From Liolophura sinensis (taxonomy: Eukaryota; Mollusca; Polyplacophora; Chitonida; Chitonidae), in NCBI RefSeq assembly GCF_032854445.1, contig NW_027018182.1, positions 1-63,266 on the forward strand: a DNA stretch of 63,266 nt, given 5' to 3'. How positions within the stretch are numbered: the stretch's first letter is position 1; each line of letters starts with the position of its first letter. The notes beneath the pieces were generated by a model. It saw only the letters and a list, made by a program, of their open reading frames with translations. It was not told where the DNA came from and searched no databases. The translations under genes and the position numbers were made by a program. Below, piece by piece: positions 15,401 to 25,470 of the stretch.

Positions 15401-15830
15401 TCTTACTAGTAGCACTGGAACAGTTTTTCCACTTTTGCATTTTTGCCTGATCTTTTTGTTAATTGAAATCGGCTACACTGTACTCTGTACAATCGCAACT
15501 GGTCATTACTATAATCAACTTTTGACTATAAGTTATGTGCCCTTCGGTAGCCCAGAAGACGTCAAATCTTTCGGGTAAGCCCATTTAACTCACCCAGCAA
15601 TTGTCTTACTTCTAAGTCCAAGACAATCTCAATGTCTTTATCTACGTGTAGAAAAACCAGACCATTTGTACATAAAAAACACAAAGTACTTGATACAGTC
15701 TGCTGTAAAAAGTACAACTAAACACTGATCCACATTTATAAGGTGCCAAAAGATGCGGAATTGAGCCAGGCATCGGCAGCTGTTGAAAAATTGCAAATTT
15801 CCCTGGTTTCCATGGAGTAAGAGCCGTTGC
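9411..15830. repeat. Duplicated satellite block, copy B (clean)
   Basis: Partner of the block at 1-~6420, with offset 9410 at the start. It reads cleanly, with monomers of nearly constant length. It carries the same marker features in the same order, including CTGATCTTTTTG monomers, CCCACATGAA monomers and the 81-bp partial duplication at 12632-12793. The repeat of order across about 11-12 monomers argues for a segmental duplication inside the array and not for independent convergence. Confidence 0.85.
12632..12793. repeat. 81-bp partial-monomer tandem duplication
   Basis: Within one monomer the segment beginning TGTTAATTGAAA (12632) and ending at TTATGTG is repeated immediately from 12712, with period 81. 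The same event is present in the duplicated block at 3197-3360, where the period is 82 because of a one-base insertion. It is the only place in the window where I saw the 549-bp period broken by a partial unit, apart from small indels, so it is a useful marker of shared ancestry. Confidence 0.9.
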
Positions 15831-17679
15831 TGGGCACGTGATTATGACATCAATGATCATTGAATTGTCGCTACAGCCAAAAGTATTGGTCGGAGAGCAA
15901 CGCGGATTGCACCATTCGATTTCTCGTCACAAAATACGTCGGATTAGCCTCTTACCAGCAGCACTGGAACAGTATTTCCACTTTTGCATTTTTGCCTGGT
16001 CTTTTTGTTAATTGAAATCGGCTACACTGTACTCTGTACAATCGCGACTGGTTATTACTATATTCAACTTTTAACTATAAGTTATGTGCCCTTCGGTAGC
16101 CCAGAAGACCTGAAATCTTTGGGCTCAGCCCATTTAACTCACCCAGCAATTGCCTTACTTCTAAGTCGAAGACAATCTCAATGTCTTTATCTACGTGTAG
16201 AAAAACCACACCATTTGTACATCAAAAACACAAGGTACTTGATACAGTCTGCTGTAAAAAGTACAACTGAACACTGACCCACTTCAGTAAGGTGCCAAAA
16301 GATGCGGAATTGAGCCAGGCATCGGCAGCTGTTGAAAAATTGCAAATTTCCCTGGTTTCCATGGAGAAAGAGCCGTTGCTGTGCACGTGATTATGACATC
16401 AATGATCATTGAATTGTCGCTACAGCCAAAAGTATTAGTCGGAGAGCAACGCGGTTTGCACCATTCGATTTCTCGTCACAAAATACGTCGGATTAGCCTC
16501 TTACCAGCAGCACTGGAACAGTTTTTCCACTTTTGCATTTTTACCTGGTCTTTTTGTTAATTGAAATCGGCTACACTGTACTCTGTACAATCGCGACTGG
16601 TCATTACTATATTCAACTTTTGACTATAAGTTATGTGCCCTTCGGTAGCCCAGAAAACCTGAAATCTTTGGGCTGAGCCCATTGAACTCACCCAGCAATT
16701 GCCTTACTTCTAAGTGCAAGACAATCTCAATGTCTTTATCTACGTGTAGAAAAACCACACCATTTGTACGTGAAAAACACAAGGTACTTGATACAGTCTG
16801 CTGTAAAAAGTACAACTAAACACTGACCCACTTCAGTAAGGTGCCAAAAGATGCGGAATTGAGCCAGGCATCGGCAGCTGTTGAAAAATTGCAAATTTCC
16901 CTGGTTTCCATGGAGTAAGAGCCGTTGCTGGGCACGTGATTATGACATAAATGATCATTCAATTGTCGCTACAGCCAAAAGTATTGGTCGGAGAGCAACG
17001 CGGTATGCACCATTCGATTTCTCGTCACAAAATACGTCGGATTAGCCTCTTACTAGTAGCACTGGAACAGTTTTTCCACTTTTGCATTTTTACCTGGTGT
17101 TTTTGTTAATTGAAATCGGCTACACTGTACTCTGTACAATCGCGACTGGTCATTACTATATTCAACTTTTGACTATAAGTTATGTGCCCTTCGGTAGCCC
17201 AGAAGACGTCAAATCTTTGGGCTAAGCCCATTTATCTCACCCAGCAATTGTCTTACTTCTAAGTGCAAGACAATCTCAATGTCTTTATCTACGTGTAGAA
17301 AAACCAGACCATTTGTACATGAAAAACACAAGGTACTTGATACAGTCTGCTGTAAAAGGTACAACTGAACACTGACCCACATTTATAAGGTGCCAAAAGA
17401 TGCGGAATTGGGCCAGGCATCGGCAGCTGTTAAAAAATTGCAAATATCCCTGGTTTCCATGGAGTAAGAGCCGTTGCTGGGCACGTGATTATGACATCAA
17501 TGATCATTGAATTGTCGCTACAGCCAAAAGTATTGGTCGGAGAGCAACGCGGTTTGCACCATTCGATTTCTCGTCACAAAATACGTCGGATTAGCCTCTT
17601 TCCAGCAGCACTGGAACAGTTTTTCCACTTTTGCATTTTTGCCTGGTCTTTTTGTTAATTGAAATCGGCTACACAGTAC

Positions 17680-17683
17680 TCTG
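17680..17683. repeat. Target-site duplication TCTG, left copy
   Basis: The satellite reads GTAC-TCTG and then stops at the LTR. The right copy is at 31104-31107, after which the satellite resumes with TACAATCG. Joining the two flanks restores the normal satellite order around GTACTCTGTACAATCG. A 4-bp duplication is normal for Ty3/gypsy elements. Confidence 0.85.
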
Positions 17684-18688
17684 TGTTACGGTATTGAAAA
17701 CAGCAACAGAAAACAGACTCAGTGACTCAATATTACAATGTAAACAATGCTTTATATATAAAATGAGACGTCCAGTTTACAGACAGTTCAACAACAACAA
17801 CATAAAAAAAAACATACACATCAGTATTACCGGTCTATGCAAATTTCCAGTTCACCTTTGCATCCCAAGGAATGTATTCCAGGAAATCCAACGTAAAGGC
17901 CATGGGATAAACACACAAGTCACAAATTGTCCCAGACAGGTACTTCGCCAGGTTAGCGAACGCGAACACAGTACACAGGTTACACAGAACTGGAACAGTC
18001 AAGCCTTTGAATGACGTCACACCCGCAGAGCACAACACAGGGTAAATACAGGCATGGAGGTATAATCCACTTCAGATCAGTCACAGCTCCCGCAGAAGCT
18101 CACAAACGAGCCGTTCAGAGACGTAGAGTAATGTCACCTTGTGGCAGAACGAACGTCCTTTGCAAAACTGAAAACTTCAGTTTAGAGTCCTTGACGACCT
18201 TGTCGGTCAGGTGAGGTCAGCGTGTTAAACAAATTACACAGTCCACACTGTATAATCATAATAAAGATCCGAACACCAATAAACGTGACTTCCGCAGAAA
18301 TTCACATAAACCAGACATCAGTACTACTGTGGTACACAAACGGTGCCGGCATAAAAAATCTGTCCTCCCAAATGAAACTGGCATCACCAGCTCATATCAA
18401 AATAATGGACTCGATACGAGAGCGTCTCACACTCTCCTGGCTCCCAGTGGATGCAGCAAAAATACCTCCCCTCTGCACAGAAAACACGGCTTATATACGT
18501 GCCAGGTGGATTCAACTATTTTTAGACACAGAATTAACAGCCAATGAACATCCAGTTAAATAAACAGAGCATTGAACAAGGTGCTTTCGGCCAGGTCCGC
18601 GCTGTACATATATAACAGGGCCTGTTATGCTTTCACAAAGGTCCGCAGACTAACAATACATGAAGACGTTAAATAGTCATACATAACA
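17684..18688 (-). repeat. 3' LTR of the Gmr1-like element (intact)
   Basis: A 1005-bp direct repeat of the right LTR pieces. On the plus strand it begins TGTTACGG and ends CATACATAACA, so on the element's own strand it runs TGTTATGTATG to CCGTAACA. A TATATAAG box on the minus strand lies at 18490-18497, about 190 nt from the start of U3, and is a good promoter candidate. I see no clear AATAAA on the minus strand; a weaker TATAAA occurs near 17752. Short ORFs across this LTR have no recognisable product. Confidence 0.92.
18490..18497 (-). promoter_or_regulatory. LTR TATA-box candidate
   Basis: TATATAAG on the minus strand within U3. The same box occurs in the middle fragment of the other LTR at 28383-28390. 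Assignment rests on motif and position only. Confidence 0.5.
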
Positions 18689-18700
18689 CCCCCACCCTTC
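18689..18700 (-). other. Polypurine tract
   Basis: GAAGGGTGGGGG on the minus strand, directly adjoining the first base of the 3' LTR. This is the expected position of the plus-strand primer of an LTR retrotransposon. Between it and the end of the coding region (18701-18811) I see only AT-rich untranslated sequence. Confidence 0.85.
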
Positions 18701-18811
18701 AGGGAAAGAAAGTTTTGCATAAAACTTTCTTTAACATATTCATAATTATGAATAATAATAACGTTTGCCACAATCTTTAAAAACAAAGCTGCAGAAAACC
18801 AACTAGACACG

Positions 18812-21800
18812 TTACAAACAATCAGCAATCACATTATCTTTCCCTTTTATGTGTCTAATCTCTAGATTAAATTCTTGCAAAAGCAAACTCCACCGTAACA
18901 ATCTTCGGTTTTTACCTTTTAGTTTGTGCAAGAAGGTTAAGGGATTGTGATCTGTATAGACAACAATGGGGTAACTTGACGAAGTCACATATACTTCAAA
19001 ATGCTGTAATGCTAGAATCAAGGACAGACATTCCTTTTCTATTGTCGAATAATTTCTCTGGCACTTGTCAAATTTGCGAGAGAAAAAACATACAGGGTGA
19101 TCAACGTGATCTGTTTCATTTTCTTGTAACAAAACTGCCCCAGCAGATATATCACTAGCATCAACAGCTAGCTTAAATGGTAAATTAAAATCAGGTGCTA
19201 CAAGTATGGGGCCGCTGCTTAGCATGGCCTTTAATCTATCAAAAGATCTCTGACACTCAATGGACCACAAGAATTTAGCACCTTTCTTTAACAGCTGAGT
19301 TAGTGGCTCACTAACAAATGAAAAGTTCCTACAGAACTTTCGATAATAACCTGCCATGCCCAAAAAACGCTTTAACTCTCTCTTACAACTTGGCACTGGA
19401 AAACAAGAGATAGCAATTCCACTAGGATGTACAACATTGAGATCAGTGCTATCTCTGTCTACATGTGGCTTTAACATGTTAATGTGACAAAGTTGTCTAG
19501 ATTTGCGCCGATCAGGAGTGAAAATAATATAATTAAGATCACTTAGCCTCTTGTCTACTACATAAGGTCCAAAATAACGAGCTTCAAGTGGCTTACCACT
19601 AACTGGAAGTAAGGCCAATACCTTCTGACCAACTTCAAATCTGCGTCTTACTGTCTCTTTGTCATACTTAGTTTTCATACTCTTCTGAGAAGCTGTAAGA
19701 TTCTCTCTGGCTAACTCACATACTCTGTTGAGCTTAGTACGAAAACTTGACACATACTGTAATAGGTTAACATTGTCACTATCACCAGACACAAACTTTT
19801 CCTTGAACAACTGTAGTGGACCACGCACAGTATGGCCAAACACAAGCTCAAATGGACTAAATCCAAGTGACTCTTGTACAGACTCTCTTACAGCAAACAT
19901 TAACAAAGGTACACCCTCGTCCCAATCTTTCCCTGTCTCAAAGCAGTAAGTTCTTATCATACTTTTCAGTGTCTGATGGAATCTCTCTAGTGCTCCTTGA
20001 CTTTGTGGGTGATAAGCTGAGGATTTATACTGGCTAATACCTAGCTCATGCATAACTTGTTGGAACACACCAGACATGAAATTTGAACCCTGGTCTGACT
20101 GTACTGACTTAGGCAGACCAAACATGGTGAAGAACTTAACTAAAGCCTTAATTACAGTCTTGGCAGTAATATTCCTTAGTGGAATTGCCTCAGGGAAACG
20201 AGTTGAAGTACACATTATGGTTAACATATACTGATTTCCAGACTTTGTCTTAGGTAGCGGACCAACACAATCTATTAAGATTCTACTGAATGGCTCACCA
20301 ATTGCAGGAATAGGCCTCAAGGCTGCCTTGGGGATTGTCTGGTTAGGTTTCCCCACTAACTGACATGCATGACAAGACCTGCAAAATTCAGTAACATCTT
20401 TCCTTATTCCTGGCCAATACAAATGACTGAGAATCTTATGATAGGTCTTATTAACACCTAAATGACCTGCTAACGGCGTTTCATGCGCTATGGTCAGTAT
20501 GTCTTTACGATAAGACTTAGGCACAACTACCTGATGCTTAACTGCCCATTCATCCTCCAACGAAACATCGGGAGGCCTCCACTGCCGCATCAATATGCCA
20601 GACTTGACATAGTAGTAGCATGGGTCAGGTAAAGATTCACCATCTTTAGCTGCATCATTAAACAAGCAAGAAATACTTGGATCACTGTGTTGTCCAGCAA
20701 TCAACTCAGTCCTACAAAATGGCTGACCACCACTAACAAAATTAGTATCTCCTTCCTGCTGGCTGTCTAATTTGGAAGAATCACCATCCAACATGTTGTT
20801 GAGAAAAGTCTCGCTCAAATCAACAGTACTACCCTGGTTTGTACTGACTTTTCTAGACATAGCTCTTGTAACAACACAGGACGGATATAAACCCGCTATC
20901 TCGCTTTCAGCTGGCTCTGTGACTGAATTCAGAGAAGGCTTATCAACCATTAAGGGATCAACAGTAACTTTATCATGTGCTAAGTCATTTCCCAACAACA
21001 AATGAATACCCTCAAAAGGTAATGAAGGCTTAATGCCTACCCTGACAGGTCCAGATATCAAATCTGATGACAAATAAATATCATGAAGGGGAACACTGAC
21101 AAAGTCACTAGACTCTACACCTCTAATAAGGGCACGAACCCCAGAGTATGACTCTTCAGAAAAGGGCAGAGTATTCATCAACAACAGAGACTGAGATGCC
21201 ACAGTATCCCTTAATATCTTTATAGGGGTAGCACAAGACATGTCGCTTCTAAGCGACACTGAACCAGAATTGATAAACGGAGCGAAGCTATCCATAGAGC
21301 ATTTGGGAATCTTATCCAATCCCGTATCAGCTAACTCAGATCTGCTTTTAACTGCTGATGTAACTTCCGGCAATGTTTTGTGCATTGCAACACAAAGAAC
21401 TGTGGGCTTAGACTCATTCTGAGCTTCCCGTATCCTTTTCAACTTGTAACATTCACTCATCACGTGACCTACCCGCTTGCAAAAATTACAAGTGACCCTA
21501 TTTCGAGGACTACCATTCCAATCTGAACTACGTGAAACATGAGCTGTAGAACCATTGGAGCCTGGTGTAGAACTCTTCTGTGTAGAGCTACCTCTACCTG
21601 TTGCATGTGACTGGGTATTTCTACGTGTAAATGAATTAAATGGCTTACCCGTGTATGTAACCTTATGTGTCAAGGAATAATCATCAGCTAAACTGGCTGC
21701 CTCTTCAAGTGTACTCGCCTTCTGCTTATCAACGAACACCTTTACATCATTATGAATACAACGCTTGAACTCTTCTACCAGCACAAGCTGACGCAAACTT

Positions 21801-22213
21801 TCAAAATCCTTGCCTATTTTCTTGGCTATACACCAGCGATCAAACAACTGCTCCTTAGCTCGACCAAACTCAACGTATGTCTGATCTCTACCTTTTTCAC
21901 AGTTACGAAATTTCTGACGGTAAGCTTCAGGCACCAATTCATAACCCTTCAAAATTACCTCTTTCACATAGTCATAATTGGAAGCATTCTCTACACTTAA
22001 CTGAGTGTAAATTTCCCTGGCCTTCCCAATGAGCACACTCTGTAATAACATAGTCCAGAACTCTTTAGGCCACTTCAAGCTATTTGCAATTTTCTCAAAA
22101 TGCAGAAAATACTTATCCACCTCTTTTTCCTGAAAGGATGGAACTAACCGAATGTATTTGGTCACATCAAATCCTGTACCCTGTCTACCGGAAGGACCCG
22201 GTTTCTCATCTCT
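18812..22213 (-). pseudogene. Gag-protease-integrase-RNase H polyprotein with the RT core deleted
   Basis: The 1117-codon listed frame begins at a GTG (22165), but the frame is open upstream to a TAG at 22214-22216. Numbering from 22165: SCAN-like capsid domain about 8-90 (acidic start, KWP, LLQSVL, YELVPEAYRQKFR); CCHC knuckle C226-C229-H234-C239; aspartic protease about 310-405 with D320-T321-V322 where DTG is expected; integrase HHCC H561, H568, C595, C598; catalytic D632, D691, E727 (35 residues between the last two); GPY motif 866-868. After about residue 905 the sequence jumps to the RT thumb/connection (FLGMAGYYRKF, 935-945) and RNase H (D1002, E1043, D1072, D1115). The RT fingers and palm with YxDD are absent, in frame. 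The IN-before-RNase H order is known for Gmr1-like elements. No activity is expected without RT in trans. Confidence 0.92.
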
Positions 22214-22681
22214 CTATACCTCTGACTTTTTCATTTGGAACTCCAATTCTCTTTCCCTCTCTCTTTCTTGCCTCTCTCTCTCCTCTCTCTGCACTTCCCT
22301 CTCTCTTTCCTCTCTCTGCATTTTCAACTTTTCTAACTGTATTTCATGTTCTCTCTCTTTCTCTTTCTCTCTTTCCTCATATTCCCTCTCTTTCTCTCTT
22401 TCCTCTTTCTCCAATCTCAACTTTTCTAGCTCAAACTGCTTAAACTTAAGCTCGGCATCAGACTGACTCTCGAACTCATAATCAGATAATGCAGAACTAT
22501 CAAACTTCCCTATCTCCACTAAATGTTTCAACAAAGTATGCTGCATATCTCTTTTCCTCCATGAAGACTTTATGGACAAACCTAAAAATGTCCCTAACTT
22601 AACCAAGTCTTCCTTCTTTAAACTCTCAAAAACATCCTGATCGGGCGCATTAACAAACTGTTTAGGATCAAAATCTCCCAT
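22214..22681 (-). pseudogene. N-terminal Gag segment: SAP-like plus charged coiled coil
   Basis: A 155-codon ORF starting at ATG 22681-22679. Residues about 15-60 (FESLKKEDLVKLGTFLGL and KRDMQHTLLKHL) resemble the short helix-turn-helix SAP-like fold common at the start of Gag in this element group. Residues about 75-150 are an extreme Glu/Arg/Lys coiled coil. It ends at TAG (22214-22216), and the downstream Gag continues in the same frame about 15 codons later with GFDVTKYIRL. The two ORFs are therefore one Gag frame split by a single amber codon. Either this copy carries a nonsense mutation or the element uses stop readthrough; a mutation is simpler given its other defects. Confidence 0.8.
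22240..22430. repeat. Low-complexity CT/GA-rich tract
   Basis: The plus strand is almost pure TCTCTTTCC-type sequence; on the minus strand it encodes the Glu/Arg-rich coiled coil of Gag. Simple-sequence slippage here can alter coiled-coil length between copies. Confidence 0.85.
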
Positions 22682-22809
22682 TGTAAATATTTAGCCACTG
22701 AATCATTCACCGTTAAAATTAAGCAATCGCTTCTCACTTGTGTTTAACTTCAAATATCCGGTGCAAAACAAAAGGGAAACAATCGGTTCCCGGACAAGCC
22801 CCCAATTTC
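22682..22809 (-). other. 5' leader of the LTR element
   Basis: Untranslated sequence between the 5' LTR and the first Gag ATG, about 128 nt. It contains the primer binding site; the rest shows no other feature. Confidence 0.75.
22788..22804 (-). other. Primer binding site, tRNA-Pro-like
   Basis: On the minus strand, five bases (GAAAT) after the LTR end, the sequence reads TGGGGGCTTGTCCGGGA. It differs by one base from the tRNA-Pro primer binding site known from several retroviruses (a C in place of the T after GGGGGC). Position and sequence together make this a confident call; the exact tRNA in this organism would need its tRNA set. Confidence 0.85.
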
Positions 22810-23602
22810 TGTTACGGTATTGAAAACAGCAACAGAAAAAACAGACTCAGTGACTCAATATTACAATGTAAACAATGCTTTATATATAAAATGAGACGTA
22901 CAGTTTACAGACAGTTCAACAACAACAACATAAAAAAAACATACACATCAGTATTACCGGTCTATACAAGTTTCCAGTTCACCTTTGCATCCCAAGGAAT
23001 GTATTCCAGGAAATCCAACGTAAAGACCATGGGATAAACACACAAGTCACAAATTGTCCCAGACAGGTACTTCGCCAGGTTAGCGAACGCAAACACAGTA
23101 CACATGTTACACAGAACTGGAACAGTCAAGCCTTTGAATGACGTCACACCCGCAGAGCACATCACAGGGTAAATACAGGCATGGAGGTATAATCCACTTC
23201 AGATCAGTCACAGCTCCCGCAGAAGCTCACAAACGAGCCGTTCAGAGACGTAGAGTAATGTCACCTTGTGGCAGAACGAACGTCCTTTGCAAAACTGAAA
23301 ACTTCAGTTTATAGTCCTTGACGACCTTGTCGGTCAGGTGAGGTCAGCGTGTTAAACAAATTACACAGTCCACACTGTATAATCATAATAAAGATCCGAA
23401 CACCAATAAACGTGACTTCCGCAGAAATTCACATAAACCAGACATCAGTACTACTGTGGTACACAAACGGTGCCGGCATAAAAAATCTGTCCTCCCAAAT
23501 GAAACTGGCATCACCAGCTCATATCAAAATAATGGACTCGATACGAGAGCGTCTCACACTCTCCTGGTTCCCAGTGGATGCAGCAAAAATACCTCCCCTC
23601 TG
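22810..23602 (-). repeat. 5' LTR, piece 1
   Basis: Matches 17684-~18476 of the intact LTR with about ten differences. It is interrupted after CCCCTCTG by LINE copy 1. On the element's strand this is the R/U5 side, next to the primer binding site. Confidence 0.93.
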
Positions 23603-24293
23603 TTTTCGTTTATTTACTGGTTTTAGGGCCACTTTCCTGGCGGATATCGTGGCCCATCAAATCAGTGTTTTATTATTTTTTTTTTTTAACACATGAATAT
23701 TTTGGTTACATAACAGCAGTGCGTTGGTATACTATTTACATATGTACATGAGTCAATTAGTTGGATTAACCTCTTTGTGGTAGCATGTTACAGCTTATTC
23801 TATAGGTTCAAATGCTGCCATGGTTATTTAACAGAAAGGGGATAAATAGTAAGCTATTTACAGGGATTAACGTTATCTTTACATTAGAAATACATAGATC
23901 TGCATTAAAAAATTACAATGAGTTGCCTATACAGAAATTTACACAGAGAGAAAACAACAGTAGTGCCTTTATTTATTGGTTTACAGTTTTGTTCTCTTGC
24001 TTCCTCCTCTGTGGCGTGGAGTTAAGGAGCTCCCGCCACTTATACCGGACGCCGTCCAGGAAAAACCAGCGTACTGGAAACCTGTGCCTGTAACAGGTGC
24101 GACAAGTATAAATGAGGAGCAAGGATGTCAGGCCTCATCCACTTAGTTGAAGCAAGAGATAGTCCTATTGTCATGATGTCTTTCATGTTTCTGGTCTTCG
24201 TTTCCTGGTTGTTAAGTTTCTTTGGTCCCATGGGTCTTCTTATTGTTTTCCCTGTCTTCTTCTTTAATTGATTTCCTTCTCTATTTCCAATTT
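23603..24293 (-). other. 3' UTR of LINE copy 1
   Basis: About 690 nt after the SGNH stop. It holds an A-rich run (T-run on the plus strand, about 23675-23687) and the terminal hairpin at 23626-23655, and ends with CCAGTAAATAAAC plus a few A. Short ORFs on either strand, including 24231-24040 minus and 23812-24093 plus, are conserved in copy 2 only because the copies are young; I see no domain in them. Confidence 0.7.
23626..23655 (-). other. 3'-terminal hairpin of LINE copy 1
   Basis: Perfect 7-bp outer stem GGGCCAC/GTGGCCC enclosing, on the RNA strand, a 5' GATA bulge, an inner TCC/GGA stem with a GCCA loop, and AA. Total 30 nt, about 20 nt from the 3' end of the element. 3'-terminal stem-loops are known RT recognition signals in several LINE families; that role here is inference. 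Confidence 0.8.
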
Positions 24294-24857
24294 TTATTTT
24301 TGGCTTCCCATGGCGGCGCAGACAGCACGTTTCATAGACCGGTAGAACAGTTCCTGGCCTAGAGTGTTTAGGTGCACTCCGTCGTTGGTTAGAATTTGTT
24401 TTTGTGGTCGGATCAGTCCCCGGTGTCTCCAGAAGGTGGCCAATTGGTTGTTTGTCAGCTTCTTGTTAATTTCATGGATTTTTGTATTATAAATGTGGAC
24501 CGAAATTCGCCGAGTTACCTGACGGTAAAGAAGCTGGCTGATGTAGATCCTTGGAATTTGGAATTTCGTTTTAAGTGCACCAACATAGTCTAAAATATCA
24601 GCGCAAATTGCTGCTGCTGATTTGTGAGAGTCCGCATCGTTTCCCCCAATGTGAAGGATAACTAGGTCAGGTTTTGTCTCCTGAAGGAGACTTTCCAATC
24701 TTCCAGAGCATCTAAGTGTCCCAACTCTAGCTCCCCAATGCCAAAAAACCGAATGTCCTGGCCTGTTCCAAAGTCGATTCTAGAGTTTGGGATCGAATTT
24801 CGAAGGATACTATTCTCCAGTCTATGAACGTAACTGCTGCCGATAATAAAGATTTTC

Positions 24858-24859
<2 letters not shown>
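24294..24859 (-). pseudogene. SGNH/GDSL-type hydrolase ORF, frameshifted (copy 1)
   Basis: Starts at ATG 24859-24857 (KIFIIGSSYVHRLE...) and ends at the stop at 24294. All four SGNH blocks are recognisable: Ser in IGSSYV (block I), Gly in FFGIG (II), Asn in IGGND (III) and the Asp-x-x-His pair in NDGVHLN (V). About 188 residues, a normal size for a single-domain esterase of this superfamily. A one-base deletion in the run at 24733-24736 (CCCC on the plus strand, where copy 2 has five) shifts the frame after block II, so the gene is split into 24916-24662 and 24698-24294. Known relatives occur as the esterase domain of ORF1 in CR1/L2-type LINEs; here it lies downstream of RNase H. The substrate is unknown; a lipid or acetyl ester is usual for the fold. 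Confidence 0.85.
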
Positions 24860-24861
<2 letters not shown>

Positions 24862-24888
<27 letters not shown>

Positions 24889-24889
24889 T
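24862..24889 (-). repeat. Poly(A) tract before the SGNH start codon
   Basis: 28 A on the minus strand, directly between CAGGG and GG-ATG. Copy 2 has only 7 A at the same place (29780-29786). This is a slippage-prone mononucleotide run in the leader of the SGNH ORF. Confidence 0.9.
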
Positions 24890-24891
24890 CC

Positions 24892-24915
24892 CTGTGAAAA
24901 CAAATAGAGAAAACA
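24892..24915 (-). promoter_or_regulatory. Splice-acceptor-like site upstream of SGNH ORF
   Basis: On the minus strand a pyrimidine-rich stretch (TTTTCTCTATTTG, then TTTTCACAG) ends with CAG at 24892, about 33 nt before the SGNH ATG. It is identical in copy 2 (29754-29777). The match to a metazoan 3' splice site is good, but usage is unproven. Confidence 0.45.
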
Positions 24916-25253
24916 AATATACAAGATAGTTGTATTTTTGATTTGCGAAGGGGTTTTGTTTATGAGATAATGTATATCTTAAGCAAGAAAATATTTGATA
25001 AAACAGATATTTAGGAGCAAATTAGTGGTATACCTACCAATCAGAAATTGATAGAGGGTCTGCCCTCGTATGATATATACACATTTGTAAATAAATAGAA
25101 AATAAATATCAACTAATAAGAATAGATAAATAACAACAAATAAGAGGGCAGATTAGTTAATGGAGAAATGTTATTAATTACTACAGTTATCAACTTTTGT
25201 GGTTACATTGTTTTCGTGTGCTATGTTTTTGCAGATTGGTTTCATGGACGTTT

Positions 25254-25285
25254 TATCGGCCCTCAAGATCAAGGTATCGCCGATA
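25254..25285 (-). other. Inter-ORF hairpin 3, LINE copy 1
   Basis: Outer stem TATCGGC/GCCGATA, 5' bulge GATA, inner CC/GG pair and a loop TTGATCTTGA. Relative to hairpins 1 and 2 the second outer pair has changed from A-T to T-A on both arms, a compensatory change. Confidence 0.8.
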
Positions 25286-25331
25286 TAGTTGGGGATAAAG
25301 TTGTAGGGAGGAATTATGTATCTGTGGAATA

Positions 25332-25361
25332 AACGGCCCTCAAAATCAAGGTATCGCCGTT
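25332..25361 (-). other. Inter-ORF hairpin 2, LINE copy 1
   Basis: Outer stem AACGGC/GCCGTT, 5' bulge GATA, inner CC/GG, loop TTGATTTTGA; 30 nt. It differs from hairpin 1 only in the loop. Confidence 0.8.
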
Positions 25362-25440
25362 GTTAGTATATGTGATTGGTAATTACGGAGAATGCACCGT
25401 TTTTAATCAGAGAAGGTGACGTATTGTTGACTAGAGCAGA

Positions 25441-25470
25441 AACGGCCCTCAGAATCAAGGTATCGCCGTT
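25441..25470 (-). other. Inter-ORF hairpin 1, LINE copy 1
   Basis: Outer stem AACGGC/GCCGTT, 5' bulge GATA, inner CC/GG, loop TTGATTCTGA; 30 nt. It starts about 20 nt after the RNase H stop codon. Confidence 0.8.

Larger units (their letters stand above)
1..17683. repeat. Left satellite array, 549-bp monomer, about 32 copies
   Basis: Head-to-tail copies of one 549-bp monomer fill this stretch. The landmark TAAGTTATGTG recurs at 1, 551, 1099, 1649 and so on to the insertion at 17684. Monomers are highly similar and differ at a small set of recurring sites: GACGTCAAATC or GACCTGAAATC; CCCACTTCAG, CCCACATTTA or CCCACATGAA; GAATTGAGCC or GAATTGGGCC; CAATGATCATTGAATTGTCG or AATGATCATTCAATTGTCA. 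These variants are reshuffled among monomers, as expected from unequal exchange and gene conversion. Short ORFs of 60-112 codons recur on both strands because the monomer recurs; none has a recognisable domain or a conserved start. I see no gene here. A pericentromeric or subtelomeric location is possible but not shown by the sequence. Confidence 0.97.

Noticed and set aside
1-17683. Possible CRISPR array because of many regular repeats
   Set aside because: The whole 549-bp unit is repeated with no unique spacers, and the context is eukaryotic.
18011-18563. ORFs inside the LTRs (also 22738-23037 and 23349-23696)
   Set aside because: They lie in LTR U3/R sequence with no recognisable domain and are duplicated only because the LTR is duplicated.
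22152-22466. Ser/Leu-rich plus-strand ORFs at 22084-22466
   Set aside because: Products of the CT-rich strand opposite the Gag coiled coil.
23812-24093. Plus-strand ORF, conserved as 30839-30558 on the minus strand
   Set aside because: It is antisense to the LINE 3' UTR and is preserved only because the two copies are about 99% identical. No domain.
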